Positions 26,819 to 39,097 of a stretch of 64,000 nt of DNA are shown piece after piece (the stretch's first letter is position 1; each line of letters begins with the position of its first letter). The stretch spans positions 1,798,001-1,862,000 of the forward strand of contig WHUZ01000004.1 in assembly GCA_015179045.1 (NCBI GenBank). The letters are read 5' to 3'. Under the pieces are notes generated by a model, which ran no database searches, was not told the origin of the DNA, and saw only the letters and a program-made list of their open reading frames with translations. The translations under genes and the position numbers were made by a program. This stretch comes from Kalaharituber pfeilii (Eukaryota > Ascomycota > Pezizomycetes > Pezizales > Pezizaceae).

Positions 26819-27839
26819 TGTGACTTGTAAATGCTCTCCTCTGGTGCAGTTCGAGATACAGGAGCAGTGGAAATGAATGATATATAAGTGGTGCTGATTC
26901 AAGTAGTTACAACGCAATGGATAACAAGACACAAAAAGAAAAAAGAAAAACACAAGCTGAACAGCTGAGACCTCCAGAGTGTTCAAAGGCGAGCAGATGT
27001 GTGGGAGACAGGCAGGTTTAAACTAAAAGGACAGGCGGGCTGGAAAGAGGGATGATCAGAGGATCACTCAGAGAGATGGACAGGGGGGGAAATTTACATT
27101 TCCCAGCAGCAATTCGCTTTTGCCGCCAAACAAACTTACAGCAGCTTTGGGTTTGGGCGGGACGGAACCCGAACCACAGTGTTGGGTTCAGCAGAGACCA
27201 GGGACCCCTATGAGTTTTTTCTCTCATCCACTCATGACACAAATACCGGTGCAAGGGGGGCAATCGCTATCAAACCAAGAACATACACGCACCCTTCACG
27301 AAACGTATGATGGCTTCGATCAGGGGACATCATAGAGCCCCGTAAATTGCGTACTGTAGTAGGACTGCTGGAGCGCACACACTCAAATGTTTCAACAATT
27401 TCGTGGGGATTTCTCTGTGCATCCTGAGCTTTGCATTGGCTGTGTTTCCAGTTTTAGCGGAGTACACCAGTTACCGGGCATGCACATGCACGAGCCATAA
27501 CTGCCTTTGGGATAAGCAGAGTTTCCAACCTTGAGGCATTATGCATGGTAATGGGCCCGCTGTCTGGGATACAATTGAGCTGCATCTGGTGGATGCAAGC
27601 TGAGGCGGTTCCATATGGGAGGTTGGTACCCAGTATGAGTTAGGCTGAATAATGGCGAGAGCGGTGATCCTGGGCATGCACCCTTGCTGGGTCTGGCTAC
27701 CCCTCTTCTTCTTCTTCTTCTTCCCTTTTTTTTTTTTTTTTTTTACTTTCTTTTCTATTTTTTTATCTTTTCTCTCTCGCAAGTATGATACCTTACGGTA
27801 CCTTTGATCGAAACCATGAGCAATTTTATTAGCTAGCGA
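26819..27839. other. Methyltransferase upstream region, start of the gene-poor side
   Basis: Holds the promoter of the LaeA-like gene (A-rich tract 26932-26952) and then sequence without recognisable genes. A T-rich tract lies at 27706-27765. No coding gene seen. Confidence 0.45.
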
Positions 27840-27878
27840 CGGGGTGGGTGGGGGGTCCTTGGGACTGGGTCTCGAATT

Positions 27879-27909
27879 GGGGGAGGGGGAGGGGGAGGGG
27901 GAGGGGGAG
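27879..27909. repeat. GGGGGA microsatellite
   Basis: Five tandem copies of GGGGGA or close variants. Confidence 0.9.
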
Positions 27910-28696
27910 TGTTAACGCATTGGGCGTTGCGGAGACCAAATTGTCGGGCCCAGGGTTTGTGGGACGGGGATGTGTGTGGGTGTGCGATGCAATGAGTATG
28001 CGATGGGGCGTGGGCATATGGGTTGAGCAGTGCGCAATTGCAGCGGAGCGGGCGGCAGGGTGGGTCGCGCAAATGGGGGCTAGCGGCAGGGCCATTGACC
28101 GAAGGAGCCACTCAGCGGGGAACTCGATCCGGTCTGGGGGAAGGTGCTCTGTGAGAATATATTGTGTCGTCAGCGCAGCCCCAGGGTGCTCTGGAGCTGC
28201 GTGCTCCGTACCGTACGATACTGTACCTTGTGCGCCCACCGCGCCGGCGGGATGGGACCTGCGCAGCCGCGCCCTGTCTCAGGGTACTTTCGAGTACGAG
28301 CACCACAGTGTGCCGGCGCCGGCAGCCACCCCTCTACCGGCGCCATCCCTATGCTAACGCGAGCGCCGCGATCCTACATTGCTGGGTAGTCGGATCGCTG
28401 GGCACGTAGCAGTCTCTCGGCTGGCACAACAAGCGATGTCGGTGTACTGCGCAGGACTGAGAAACCTGCTCTGCAGTGCCGCCACAAGCATGAGGCCCAA
28501 TCAAGAGCTCGAGGCCACTGCCAACAGTAGAGGACAGCCAGCATCGGGCGCGTTCTACTGAGGGCGTTTCACCTCGCCCCCCTGTCCAGGCGGCATAGCT
28601 CGTGCCCGCAGTGTTATATGGCGCCTGCGAAGGGCAAGGGCGGCCTATTAAGTCATCGCGCTTGAATATCATAGTCGAGCCCGTTGAGCCCCTCCA

Positions 28697-28716
28697 CCCC
28701 CCCCCCCCCCCCCCCG
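28697..28716. repeat. C20 homopolymer
   Basis: Twenty consecutive C on the plus strand; potential i-motif/G-quadruplex sequence and a likely length-error site. Confidence 0.9.
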
Positions 28717-31213
28717 CAGGCCAATGCCGGCGGCACAGAACAAGCCTGCCGCACTCGTTGGTTCGCGCTCACAGCACCGATACCGACGCCTTGCACGGCC
28801 ACCATTGCCCACGATACGAGGCCCCCAACTTTGCGCCGCTTGTGTGGCCTTGGCATGCGCGAATGGCAGGCTAGTCCTTACTAGGCAGTACTTTACTCCG
28901 AGTTAGCCCCCCAAGCGTAGCAACGGGCCAGGGCTACAACAGGTAGGGGCCCCCCACGCCCGTTCCCCCCTGCCGACGCCCTCTGCCCATCGCCTCTCAT
29001 ATCTCACCCCGCCCAACCATCCGCTGTCTCAGCGTCACACCCATCCTCTGGGAGCGCAACGCTCATCGAATTGATGCAATATATGTCCACAGTATCACCC
29101 GAAGGGCAAAGCTGATCTCTGCGAGTTGTCACCCTCGGGCACTGGACAGATGACGCTCTGACCCGCGCTCTCTAAGGAAAGAAGACATCGTTGAAAAATG
29201 TGGTGATGGCCTGGCTTCCCCACATTGAAATTACTGGCTTGTTCTGAGTCCGCCGCTCTCCAATGAAGTGCTCTCGCTTTTCTTCGCACGACGTGGAGTA
29301 CTCTAGACTCTTCACGCCGTCAATCACACTTTATAATCTGCCCCACCTCTAACTGTAGAGTGTGCAGCATCGGATATTGCGCATCGGGATGCCATTCTAC
29401 CTACAAGTACACCGTCTTCAACGTTTCAGGCATAGGTGATACAGTCTATGTCTCATCAATTACTCTTCGCACTAGATTGACTTCATATAGTACTGTACTG
29501 CCAGATATGGTTCGATGCTCATTGCTAATGATGTGCGGCATCTCCTTCGGCATATTTGCTTATTGGCCAGGACTAGGTATCATCAACAGTATTGAGCTAC
29601 TTCCCCCAAATTCTGAAATTCACTTTTAATTTATTTTGCTTTGGACCACGCTCAGCTGATGTGCCTGCAGCTCTGCCTTACTTTCCTTCGAGCATCCAAG
29701 GACTGCCGGACCCAACTTGGAACTCACCTCCGAGATACCTGGTGTTTATTCATAGAATATTACCTACTCTACATTGGAGATCTAGGCTTGTTCATGCCCA
29801 CAAAATTTGCGATTAAAGTTCCCGTCTGTCGAGGAGTGACTGTACACAGCAGCCGTAATTCCGTCTGCATTATTTTAAGCGAATCATAGCAACCAAGGGC
29901 CCTTCCCATTTTAAAACGTGGGTAATTCGTGCCGACATAGCACTTATTGCCGGTGCCTGGTGCTTCCGTCAGACACGGCAATGTCGTCATCATAACCAGT
30001 GTACTCGTGGCCGTGCTTCTAAAACAGCCTCCTGGGGTTACCACCCTCTTATCTACTTATCATGCCTTCTGTTGTGAGACTCTGTACTGGTAAGCTCAAA
30101 GTCAATTTATTCACCATGAAGGGTTATGAAGAATTCATCCACATATCCTAAGCAAACAACTTGAGGCTGTCGTGATAGATTCTGATTGGTAAAATCAACT
30201 CCGTCGCCGTATAATTAATCACCAATCATGAGCTTTGAAAACGCCAAAAATTACTGCGTCAACTTAGCAACCACATGCTACAATTTCCCAGGCATGTGAG
30301 TACAGTGCAAACGCCATGCAGGCGAATTGTCACTAATCACAAGGCAGGGAAAGAGCCATGTGCCTGCAAGTGACAGCTATGAATGAATATTATTTTTGGC
30401 AGTTGCTGCGGTTGGACACAGTCACTTGCCGTGGTAGTAAGTAATAGCCATGATACGGCACCGCTTACAGCTCAGCATATATTGGCATTTGGAGAGACAG
30501 CATGACATATCCAGCTGGGTAACAAGTTGGTAACGCTGATGAAACGGATAGGGCTTGACCTGAACAATTTTTGAGTATACCCAATACCCTCGACCTGAAA
30601 CATACCGCCACATACTTACTGGCTTACCAAGCCCATGGGCCCTGGTCCCGATGTCCTGGTAACATTGTTTTAGGTGCACAACTTTGAAATGTTGGTTAAC
30701 AAATTGCTTTTTCTGTTGGCTTGCTTATCGTTGCCAGCTGTAAGACATCAACATTTCTGCTGGGATCCCATCTAGCTGGAACTCACCTACACATATTGTA
30801 CTGAGTGCATTGCATTGCATCGGCGATGATTCCAAAATCCGGAGTTCGTTACAAGCATGTTCTCAGAAACAAAACTCAAAGTTGTATTCATCAGTTCCAT
30901 TCTCTGTGGGAGTTACTGGTACACTAAGCCGCTAGAAATGCAAAGCAGCAGATAAGCTACGGAGTTGGAGCAGCCTGTTACTGCAAGGTGATGGCTGCTT
31001 AGACTTATACGTTTATAAGAAAATCAACAGACCATGCCACTACTACAGCAGCCTTTGCAGCCTCAAAATAAGATACCCATATATTATTTCAATTTCTGAA
31101 TACGAAGTTAGCCTCAGCAACGTCATCCGTGATATTGCCTTGTTCGGTATTGGACTTGCAGACAGGAGATATCCTCAACAGGATGGAGATAATGATTGCC
31201 TTCAATTACGTAC

Positions 31214-31249
31214 CATTCCGATTTATGGGGATATTCCGATTTATGGGGA
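31214..31249. repeat. 18-bp perfect tandem duplication
   Basis: ATTCCGATTTATGGGGAT occurs twice head to tail at 31214-31231 and 31232-31249. Confidence 0.9.
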
Positions 31250-33050
31250 TATACGGAAACGCAAACATAATCTTGTCATCACTTACCATCTATTTATGGC
31301 GCAATCATTTTATTCTAAAATGGGGACCCACTAAAACGATTTACGTTAAGTAGCTATCATTACCATATCCTGCATCGGTTATGAGGGGAAGTTCACACCT
31401 TGTCCGCCTCTGAGGGCTGAGAGCCTGCGATGTGAACTCTGTTAATCTATGCATTGATTGATTTTGTTCGTTCAGCCCTGGCCTGAGTCGAAACAAAAGA
31501 CCGGATCTACAAAGATCGAACAAACATTACCTAATAGTGGACAGTTGAATCAGCCTCGGCTTCAGTTGCACAATCGTATGAAGCGAAGGAAAATCATACT
31601 CTTTTCCGCTTCTGCAGCCTCGCGTTCACGCACTAGTGTCCTGCGCTCCATAATGAAGACTACTCAGATTAATTGTTTCAAACATTTCAGCTAGACTTTT
31701 CATGAAGTTCAAGCTCATCCTTTAGGCGTTCGTCACTCTCCACTACTGGGCGGATAATCTTGCGCATCTCAGGCACCATACATTGCTTGAGCGGTTTAAT
31801 TGACTTTCAATATATCTCTGAACATATACAGTATAGGTCTGGCATCATGAAATGTGGAGACTAATAGAGTAACTTCACTTGCACGCTACAGTGACGCTGT
31901 CTACTTCTACCCTTGCGCTAAAAGACGAACAGGGTGTATTGGGTACTTCAGAGCAGACTGGTTTTTATTTAGACAATCACTGACCGGTGACAGAAGTGCA
32001 ACGCATGTGACATGGCGCCCAATCTCTTCGGGTTCCCGATGGGGGATCCAGGGAGTTCGGTTACCTGGAATCGTTGTTAATTCAGGCTCCTGCAGCCTAG
32101 AAATTTCTCATAAATCACACCCTATATCAAAGGGGCAGACACACGTTAATTCTACATACCTGGTTGCTGGGTGTGTGAGCACCGGAAAAGTGAAGGAGAA
32201 ATGTGATTTATCGCATCTCAATGAATGATTCGTGGTACTTTTGAGTAAACCTCATTGGTCCGATTCTTGATTCCCTATGCTCCGGTGTGATTTGCTACTG
32301 ACATTAACTTAGGTAATTGACAGCTAATGTACTCAAGTCCTAGTACTGTGCATGATCACAGTGCCGTTGCGGCATGCAGGACGTACCGGTACCCCTGAGA
32401 TACAGATACATAAATACTCATTGGAGAGAGAAATTTTAAATCCATCTCTTACATGGCCTGGCGGTTCACATGTTGTGCTTTTACCTGCATTCAAGATTGT
32501 AAGTAGATCGACTCGTACAAGGGGTTTAATGAATGAAATGCATGTGTTCGCGGATTCCACATTAACCGTCTGCAACTGCCTATCAATAGATGAGTGGGCG
32601 GTACTCCACCTTGTACGTATGCACGGCATCGATGCATGCATGCTCTGGCTGCGGAGGCTACATACCTGCCATGCCCAACCAGACTATACCATGCCCTACT
32701 CCACTAATCGCAAATTTAGGGTTTGGACAACTGTATAGTATGTCATCATATCCGGTCCCGAGCCATCAACTGCTTAATTTATGCTTGTTTTTAGTAGAGA
32801 TGGGAGCAAGGTAGCCAAGCAGGGACACAAAATCGAACACCAAGTTGGTAACTGTAGGGTCGCTCGTGATATGGTGGGAGGCGCAATTTGGTTACCATGT
32901 TACTCACGGAATGGGCATGGAAATTTTCCTAGTCCTGGGATGAACTGCTGTATTCTCTGAGTTGTATTTGTTTGGGAAGCCAACGTATTTTGAGGCAGGT
33001 GGGGGTTCTTGCGGCATGGTTAAATTGAGCCTTATTATGGGAATGGGACG

Positions 33051-33074
33051 AGATGCAGATGCAGATGCAGATGC
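33051..33074. repeat. AGATGC hexamer repeat
   Basis: Four perfect tandem copies of AGATGC. Confidence 0.9.
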
Positions 33075-33822
33075 ACTGTATGAGCAAGGTATGATATGGG
33101 TCAACTCCTTCCTGAAGGGCTCAAGAATACTTTAAAGGTGCATGTGGCTTCGCATGCATTGAATTTTTTTTTCTTTTTCTTTTTCTTTCTTTCTTTTTTT
33201 TTTTCCTTCCATCTCAGCGAGTTGACATATAGAGCTATTTCTTTAATGAAAAATTGTTCATCTTTTTTTATATCGGTAACTGAACAATAACATTACCCAA
33301 TTATGAAATTCTAAAATGACAATCACGGGCGCTAGCCATATTTGATACGACTTGATACTGTAACCAAGAAGCTAAACGACACTTGTGGGGCGAAAAACGT
33401 GACACTAAACCTAGAACAAAAACGCGGAAGCCAATTTATTACCCGAAAGCCGGTCTCGAACCAGTCCGCGTTGGTTTGTTAATTAGACGTAGTAGTACAG
33501 TACGTACAAGGATTCTATCAAACTTCAACTAGACTAGAAAACTTCCCACTGAAGTTAAGCAGTAGCTAAAACTACTTCAAGTGCCTACATACCCCTAAAG
33601 TACCTACTTAGACTTTACATATGTACCTACTTAACCCACTACTGTATGTAAGAAAGTATGTAACTCTAGCCTCTAAGTGGACACTCTGACTGGGCCATTT
33701 TTGCAGGCTCGCAATTCTTTTCTTTCCTAGAGCGCACGCAGCACAGACCATATTTCCATGTGCATTCATGGAACGTGTTCTTTTTTTTTTTTTTTATTAT
33801 AATCTCGGCTTCGACGGGTAAA

Positions 33823-33853
33823 TGTGTGTGTGTGTGTGGGGGGGGGGGGGGGG
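33823..33853. repeat. GT dinucleotide repeat joined to a G16 run
   Basis: A GT repeat passes directly into about 16 consecutive G. Confidence 0.85.
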
Positions 33854-35838
33854 AGGATGTCGGATTACTTAGTTTTGTGTATGTTTTCTCGCCCTCCCTA
33901 GCGTATCCGCGGATAACTCTCTACTCTAGTTCGAAATCCCCCTTCGCCTGCGGATTGATTTTCTAGCTTCGAAGGGGTTTGAAATAAGTCTGAGACATAT
34001 GTATATTGAGTGATAGGTGTAGGACGCGTCGGTTTGCGGTTTAGTATGGGGGATGATACTCTAGTTTTTATTTCCTTGTCGTGGGGGTAGTTTAGATCTT
34101 TGAACAATCCGCGGCCGCCCGAGGGAATTTGAATAGGGCCGTCCGAAGGAGCGGGACGTAAGGCTCAGTAGCGAGCCCATGCTGGAGCTGTTCATATGTA
34201 GATTACGTTTTTTTAACTTGGAGATATATATTGGACATATCATTGATGTGGATTGTGCCATTCATCACAAACGCAAGAGTTATTGGGGGGGGGAGGGGCG
34301 AGTAACGTAGTTCGGGCTCCGCATATGTGCGTGGTGGATACTGTTACGGACGTGCTCTTGCTGCTTGATACTGCTCGCTTAACGTTGGTCTACCAGATTT
34401 TTTTCAAGAAATTGGGTCCCCTCGTGGATACTCGTTTATATAACAGCTTTGTGCCGGTCCCAATGGCACGCTTTTGTACTGTTCCTTGATACTTGATGTT
34501 CAATATCATGCTATGTTAGCCTGCCCTTTGGACAGTTATACATACTGACAGCTAATAGATCTCCTAGATACATACCACAATATACAGCCCTAGTACAATC
34601 TGCTTTGCAGAGCTTAAGTATTCAGTCGTGATTAAACTCTCCAATTTGCCAAACCACATGTAAACACTAGTACTTCTTCTAATTGGTGTTTCGTGCCGCG
34701 GCCCGCAGGCTACTAATTCGTTCGTGTTGTTTCTTCTCGAAAGCTAGTTAGTCTATAATATTCAGCGATTGGACTACCACCATCTTGCAGACTTAGATGG
34801 ACGATACTATATATGATACTAATTGTAGAACGCACGAAATTGAGGCAAACGTTTCAGTGCCTCCGCGGACTCACATGCACAATGCTCGCTAACTGATCGA
34901 GCCTTGCTTGCGCTTTTACACAAAATCCCACTGCCATGGAACCCCACTTGTGTCTATCCTATTTGAATCTGCAGTATATAGAGAGCATTCTCCCATGACA
35001 TTCCCAGGAGGGTACTAGTGCGAGGCTTATTCTTTTTCGTTTGTTCGATGACTTCACCATCATGCAGGATTTAGATTTGCTCAAGGTGTTGCCTATTTAA
35101 GCTGCTTCCCTTCGTAAGTACCTAATTGGCACGGCCCATCCCAGTTCCCGAGTACTCTGTACTCTACTGCTTGATTGTTCTCGTGCCTACACTCTGCTTG
35201 ATAGGCAGATTCGTTTTCTGACACATCCAGCCAGATTGATATTACCCGTAAAACCTGGCAGTAGTATATCTCATGATCTATTACGGGTGGAACAGGTAGC
35301 CTCGAACTACCGCAAGAGGTACACATAGCAAGTGCCCCACGAATAGTTGATGTTGATTCCATACATAGACGAAGATTCTCCGTCCATAGCCGAGCATAGC
35401 TTTTCTTCTGCCTGCCAGTAATGATTGAAACTAAGATACAGGCAATAGCCTTAAAAATTCTCGATTTTCTCTAGTAATCTACTTTGCATCCCTTCGATAG
35501 CTTGATAAATGCAGGTGATTGGCCAGACCCCGCACTTTGTTTCTCTTTTGACCAAGGTGATTTCCCCCATTTCGTGGATCTCATCCAAGCCCTTTGCTGA
35601 AAAATTTGATCACAAATATTATTTCCAAGGAGTTCTTTTTCCGCCTTAAAATAATGCTCGACAAGCGCAAGTATTCAAATCTTGACGATTAGGTAACGCT
35701 CCAATGAGTCCAATCTCGCCATAGCTTTGCTTATTGCAAGAAACAGCTATCGAAGTGGCAAGAACCAAGGTATGCAAGGACTTGGATTGGCCCTTGGAAG
35801 AAACCCCTCTCTGATAGCCAGCTGATGCCTAACATATG

Positions 35839-35908
35839 CCCTGCCATCGCGAACAGCTGCAAGCGGGGATACGTGATATAATTTAAAAAAAGAAAAAAAA
35901 AAAAAAGG
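35839..35908 (+). mobile_element. Type-B hairpin-tail micro-insertion
   Basis: About 50 bp beginning CCCTGCCATCGCGAAC, with GCGGGG closing the stem, then an A-rich tail. Flanked by AACATATG at 35831-35838 and 35912-35919 (extended flanks CCTAACATATG and CCAAACATATG differ by one base). Short target-site duplication plus poly-A marks retrotransposition. No coding capacity. Confidence 0.8.
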
Positions 35909-36881
35909 CCAAACATATGGAGAAAGACTGAATGTGTGTAAGGCGAGGTGCAATTTGACGAAAACAAATTATTTGGAGACACGGCTTTGTACGTTTCGAG
36001 CCTTCCTGATCTAGTTCTCAGCTTCCCCGCTCCTTCGAATGGTACGGACTACATGTAGTAACCCCGAAAGTTGTTATTTCCGCACCAAAGCCGAGTGTGC
36101 CAAGGCCGAATACGCCAAGGCCGGTGACTACAAACGAATTCAAATTTATGAATGAGAACGGTAGGCAGAAAATAGTCCAATATGAAGTTTCAAGTGTTCT
36201 GGTGCCCAGACTATGTCCAATATGAAGCAAGGCCGATTCATTACTAAATTTACAGGCTCAATGAAACTTGGTAGTAGTACTAGTATCATCAATGCTTGAT
36301 ATTAGCACAATCAACGGCCGTGGATTGCCGCGGATACACGTCCCATAGCCTAAAGTCCTCTTGTCCAGCTGTATCAGGGCAACTTGATTGGCATCGAGTT
36401 GAAAAGGGCTTGAGACATATACCAGCGAAGGTGGGGCGATAGAAAGTACGAGTATATCGCGATTGATTGGTCCACGAGAAGTTTTGATGGTGAATAGCGC
36501 GTACCCCGGCCATTGATTGGTTTTGGTATAGCTATTAGGAGGTAGGCAGATAATTGCACCAAATGAAAGATTCTGCTTGTCAGCAGAATTAGAGGGAAAC
36601 GGCAGATGTTACGATCGCAGGGTTCGGTACTTACAATTCAACATGACGCAAACTGGATGCCTTGCGAACTTGCATATGCATAATTGAGAAGAACTTACTT
36701 GTTTTCATACGTATGCCTTGACTATCTTAACATTTTGAATCTCACAAAAAGCTCCGTTAGGCACCTGCAACTCCATCGAGACACATCCGCGCGGCAGCGT
36801 TTCGGTGTAGGTACTTTTAATGATTGTCCTCAGAAAACTAGACATTCAAGATGGTGAGAGGGTGTACACGATGCAGAACTA

Positions 36882-36964
36882 GCTAGTTTTAGAAGTATTC
36901 GGACACCTGACTGATCAATACTATGCACATATTAGTCAGGCGTCCGAATACTTTTGAGACTGGC
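36882..36964. mobile_element. Tc1/mariner-type MITE, 83 bp
   Basis: Terminal inverted repeats of about 31 bp: the left starts GCTAGTTTTAGAAGTATTCG, and the right arm read from the other strand starts GCCAGTCTCAAAAGTATTCG. Both continue GACxCCTGACT. Flanked by TA at 36880-36881 and 36965-36966, the classic Tc1/mariner target duplication. The middle is only about 20 bp, so the element is little more than a hairpin and non-autonomous. Confidence 0.85.
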
Positions 36965-37264
36965 TACATAGTAAGATCCAGGGCCTCGGGCCAAGGCTGG
37001 GGTGGCGTCGATCAAAAGTGGGACCATATTATCAGGGTGATCCTTGTAATGGTAGACTGGAGCCCTGTGTTACGGTTTCTACGATGATGTAGTAAATATG
37101 AGGGTGTAACTTAGGACAACGCTTGATGCTTGACCTTCGAGAGGCCAGCTCTTGCTGGCCCTTCTTATAGCCAACCCTACGTGCCTTCTGTGTATTGTAA
37201 TTGCTATCAAATATCTATGCTAGCTTAACAGATCTCCGAAAGCTTCGGCAATCACATAACTCCA

Positions 37265-37326
37265 CCTCTCCATAGCCTCACAGGCGGCACGCGAGTAATG
37301 ATATATATATATATATAAAAAAAAAA
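37265..37326 (+). mobile_element. Type-A hairpin-tail micro-insertion
   Basis: A 62-bp insertion: CCTCTCCATAGCCTCAC, AGGCGGCACGCGAG, TAATGATAT, then an AT/A tract. Bounded by a perfect 15-bp duplication AATCACATAACTCCA at 37250-37264 and 37327-37341. The body is only the hairpin and its A-rich tail. Confidence 0.9.
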
Positions 37327-39097
37327 AATCACATAACTCCATCCGTAGCTATCTCCATAACTCCGGCCTTGACTGTTTCTCCGCAAACTCCGGTCCATGG
37401 CTGAGGCACTGTCTCACCGCTCTGACCATGCTGGCATTTCTTGTGATACACATCTGTGCCCAACCCATCTTTCATTGCCAGACTGTAGCTACCGGTTGAT
37501 CAGGCCGAATTGTCACTAGCAGCTTTACAGGTCAATATGGATGGATATCCCCTTCGTGGGTAGACCCTGACACCCTGTAGATATGCAGTATGTAGTCTCG
37601 TCCGGGAGTGTTATGGTAAAATGTTGCATTCTATATCCAGTTGTTGGTGCGAATTCGTTTTTGTAAGGATGCATGCTGGGGACAAGAAGGTTCGGCTAGA
37701 TGCTCTTGACTTTTCATTCGTTGATTGGACGCGTATGCTTATCGTTGCCTTAGACCGGGCCGGTCAAGTTATCAGGCTGTGGGTCACGGCTGGATATAAC
37801 ACTAGGATTGGAGTGCAAACTCTTTCCCGCACGGGCCGGTTTTTGTAACAGAAAGTCTGCGATGTGTGATAGATTGTATTCAGGTTCGGGATCAGACGTA
37901 TCTTCTCCACGGAATAGTGCTTATGGGAGAATTTTCTTCTAGGTTTCCAAACGTAACGGAAGTACTGTTCGGGTACGATTGTGCAGGAGTGGAGAGCTAG
38001 TATGTGCAATCGGTAAACAATCTTATACTTTAATTGGCCACTTGCCTACGCACAGAGGTGTTACCATCAGCTAGTTCCGCGGAATCATGAGTGTACGAAC
38101 GTTGCGGAGCTGACTTGGGTACATTCAGATAAATATACGACTTGTTCTACGTCATATTGTTTTGGTGGTAATTATTGCTTCGTGGACTCGGTGATTCGGT
38201 TGCGACATGGTGGCGGCTGGTCGGACGTGCTTAGAGGTGACAAAGCGGGCCGGGGCGCATTGTACTTCTCTACTGCAATCCCTGGGATAGGGAGCACCGG
38301 CAGATCGGGAATGTGGATGCGGGACCACGAACGATACCGATATTTCTGCTTTCGTTGATTTGAGGGACAGAAATAGTACTTATTTTTTGTAGGAGGTCAG
38401 TGAGGGCTTGGATGCGAGGTGCATGGAGAGAGCAAGGCTTTGGAATTGTTTGCTTTGGGCTTTGGAATGAGGAGGTGAGATTACATGTTTCGGTTCGGGG
38501 CTCCGCCGTTGTGGCAAGGGGTGAAGCCAAGGCGCGCATTTGACCGCATAGCATCATGGTCACAGTATGAGAACGCACAGTTAACGACAGCTCAAACATC
38601 ATGATCTAGTACGTTACAACTGATTTTTGAAGCAGCAAGTCACGATATATGGTAGAGATACTTATATCCAAAAGGAAGTGCGTATGATATGCGTAGCAGG
38701 ACACTGCATGTGACTGCCATGGGCCTTGGCATTGACTTGGCGTTTGACTTTGGCGTTTCTCTGGCTCTACCGTATAAGCTGGGATGTATCCCCTTGTTCT
38801 TCTATCTAGGAGGAGAAGGTGGAGGAGATAGCCTGTGCCAGGACATGCGGTAACTTCAATGTAAAACATATCTATCAGTTAGCTATTTGGGTAACGGGGT
38901 CTGCACTGTGAAAGATCTATTTTCCTCTTGGCTCTCTACTATACTGCAAAATGCACTACCTAGCATGGCCCTGATCCTAATGACCGGGACTACTGTACTA
39001 CTGCACTATGATGAGCCTGGTACTCGCACTGTAAGACGCCCACTGCTGCCTTCGATGGACCGGAGCAGTTGGAACTGGCGAAACGAGCGTACAGTCT

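Larger units (their letters stand above)
27840..29060. other. GC-rich, CpG-rich island without a recognised gene
   Basis: Clearly more G+C- and CpG-rich than its AT-rich surroundings. It includes a GGGGGA microsatellite (27879-27909) and a C20 run (28697-28716). Long open frames exist on both strands, as expected from high G+C, but none looks like a known protein and none shows consistent codon use. It may be an unmutated repeat, a foreign or CpG-protected fragment, or a diverged gene. Confidence 0.4.
29061..35838. other. Gene-free AT-rich DNA
   Basis: About 6.8 kb with only short, domain-less frames. Contains an 18-bp tandem duplication (31214-31249), an AGATGC hexamer repeat (33051-33074), T-rich tracts (33162-33208) and a GT/G tract (33823-33853). 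I found no LINE protein or hairpin tail. It is probably old, mutated repeat DNA. Confidence 0.45.

Noticed and set aside
27829..28357. Overlapping long frames on both strands as genes
   Set aside because: Explained by high G+C; no domain, start context or splice structure supports them.
33440..33500. B-box-like GGTTCGAGACC on the minus strand, suggesting a tRNA
   Set aside because: No A-box or cloverleaf can be formed upstream, so it is a chance match.
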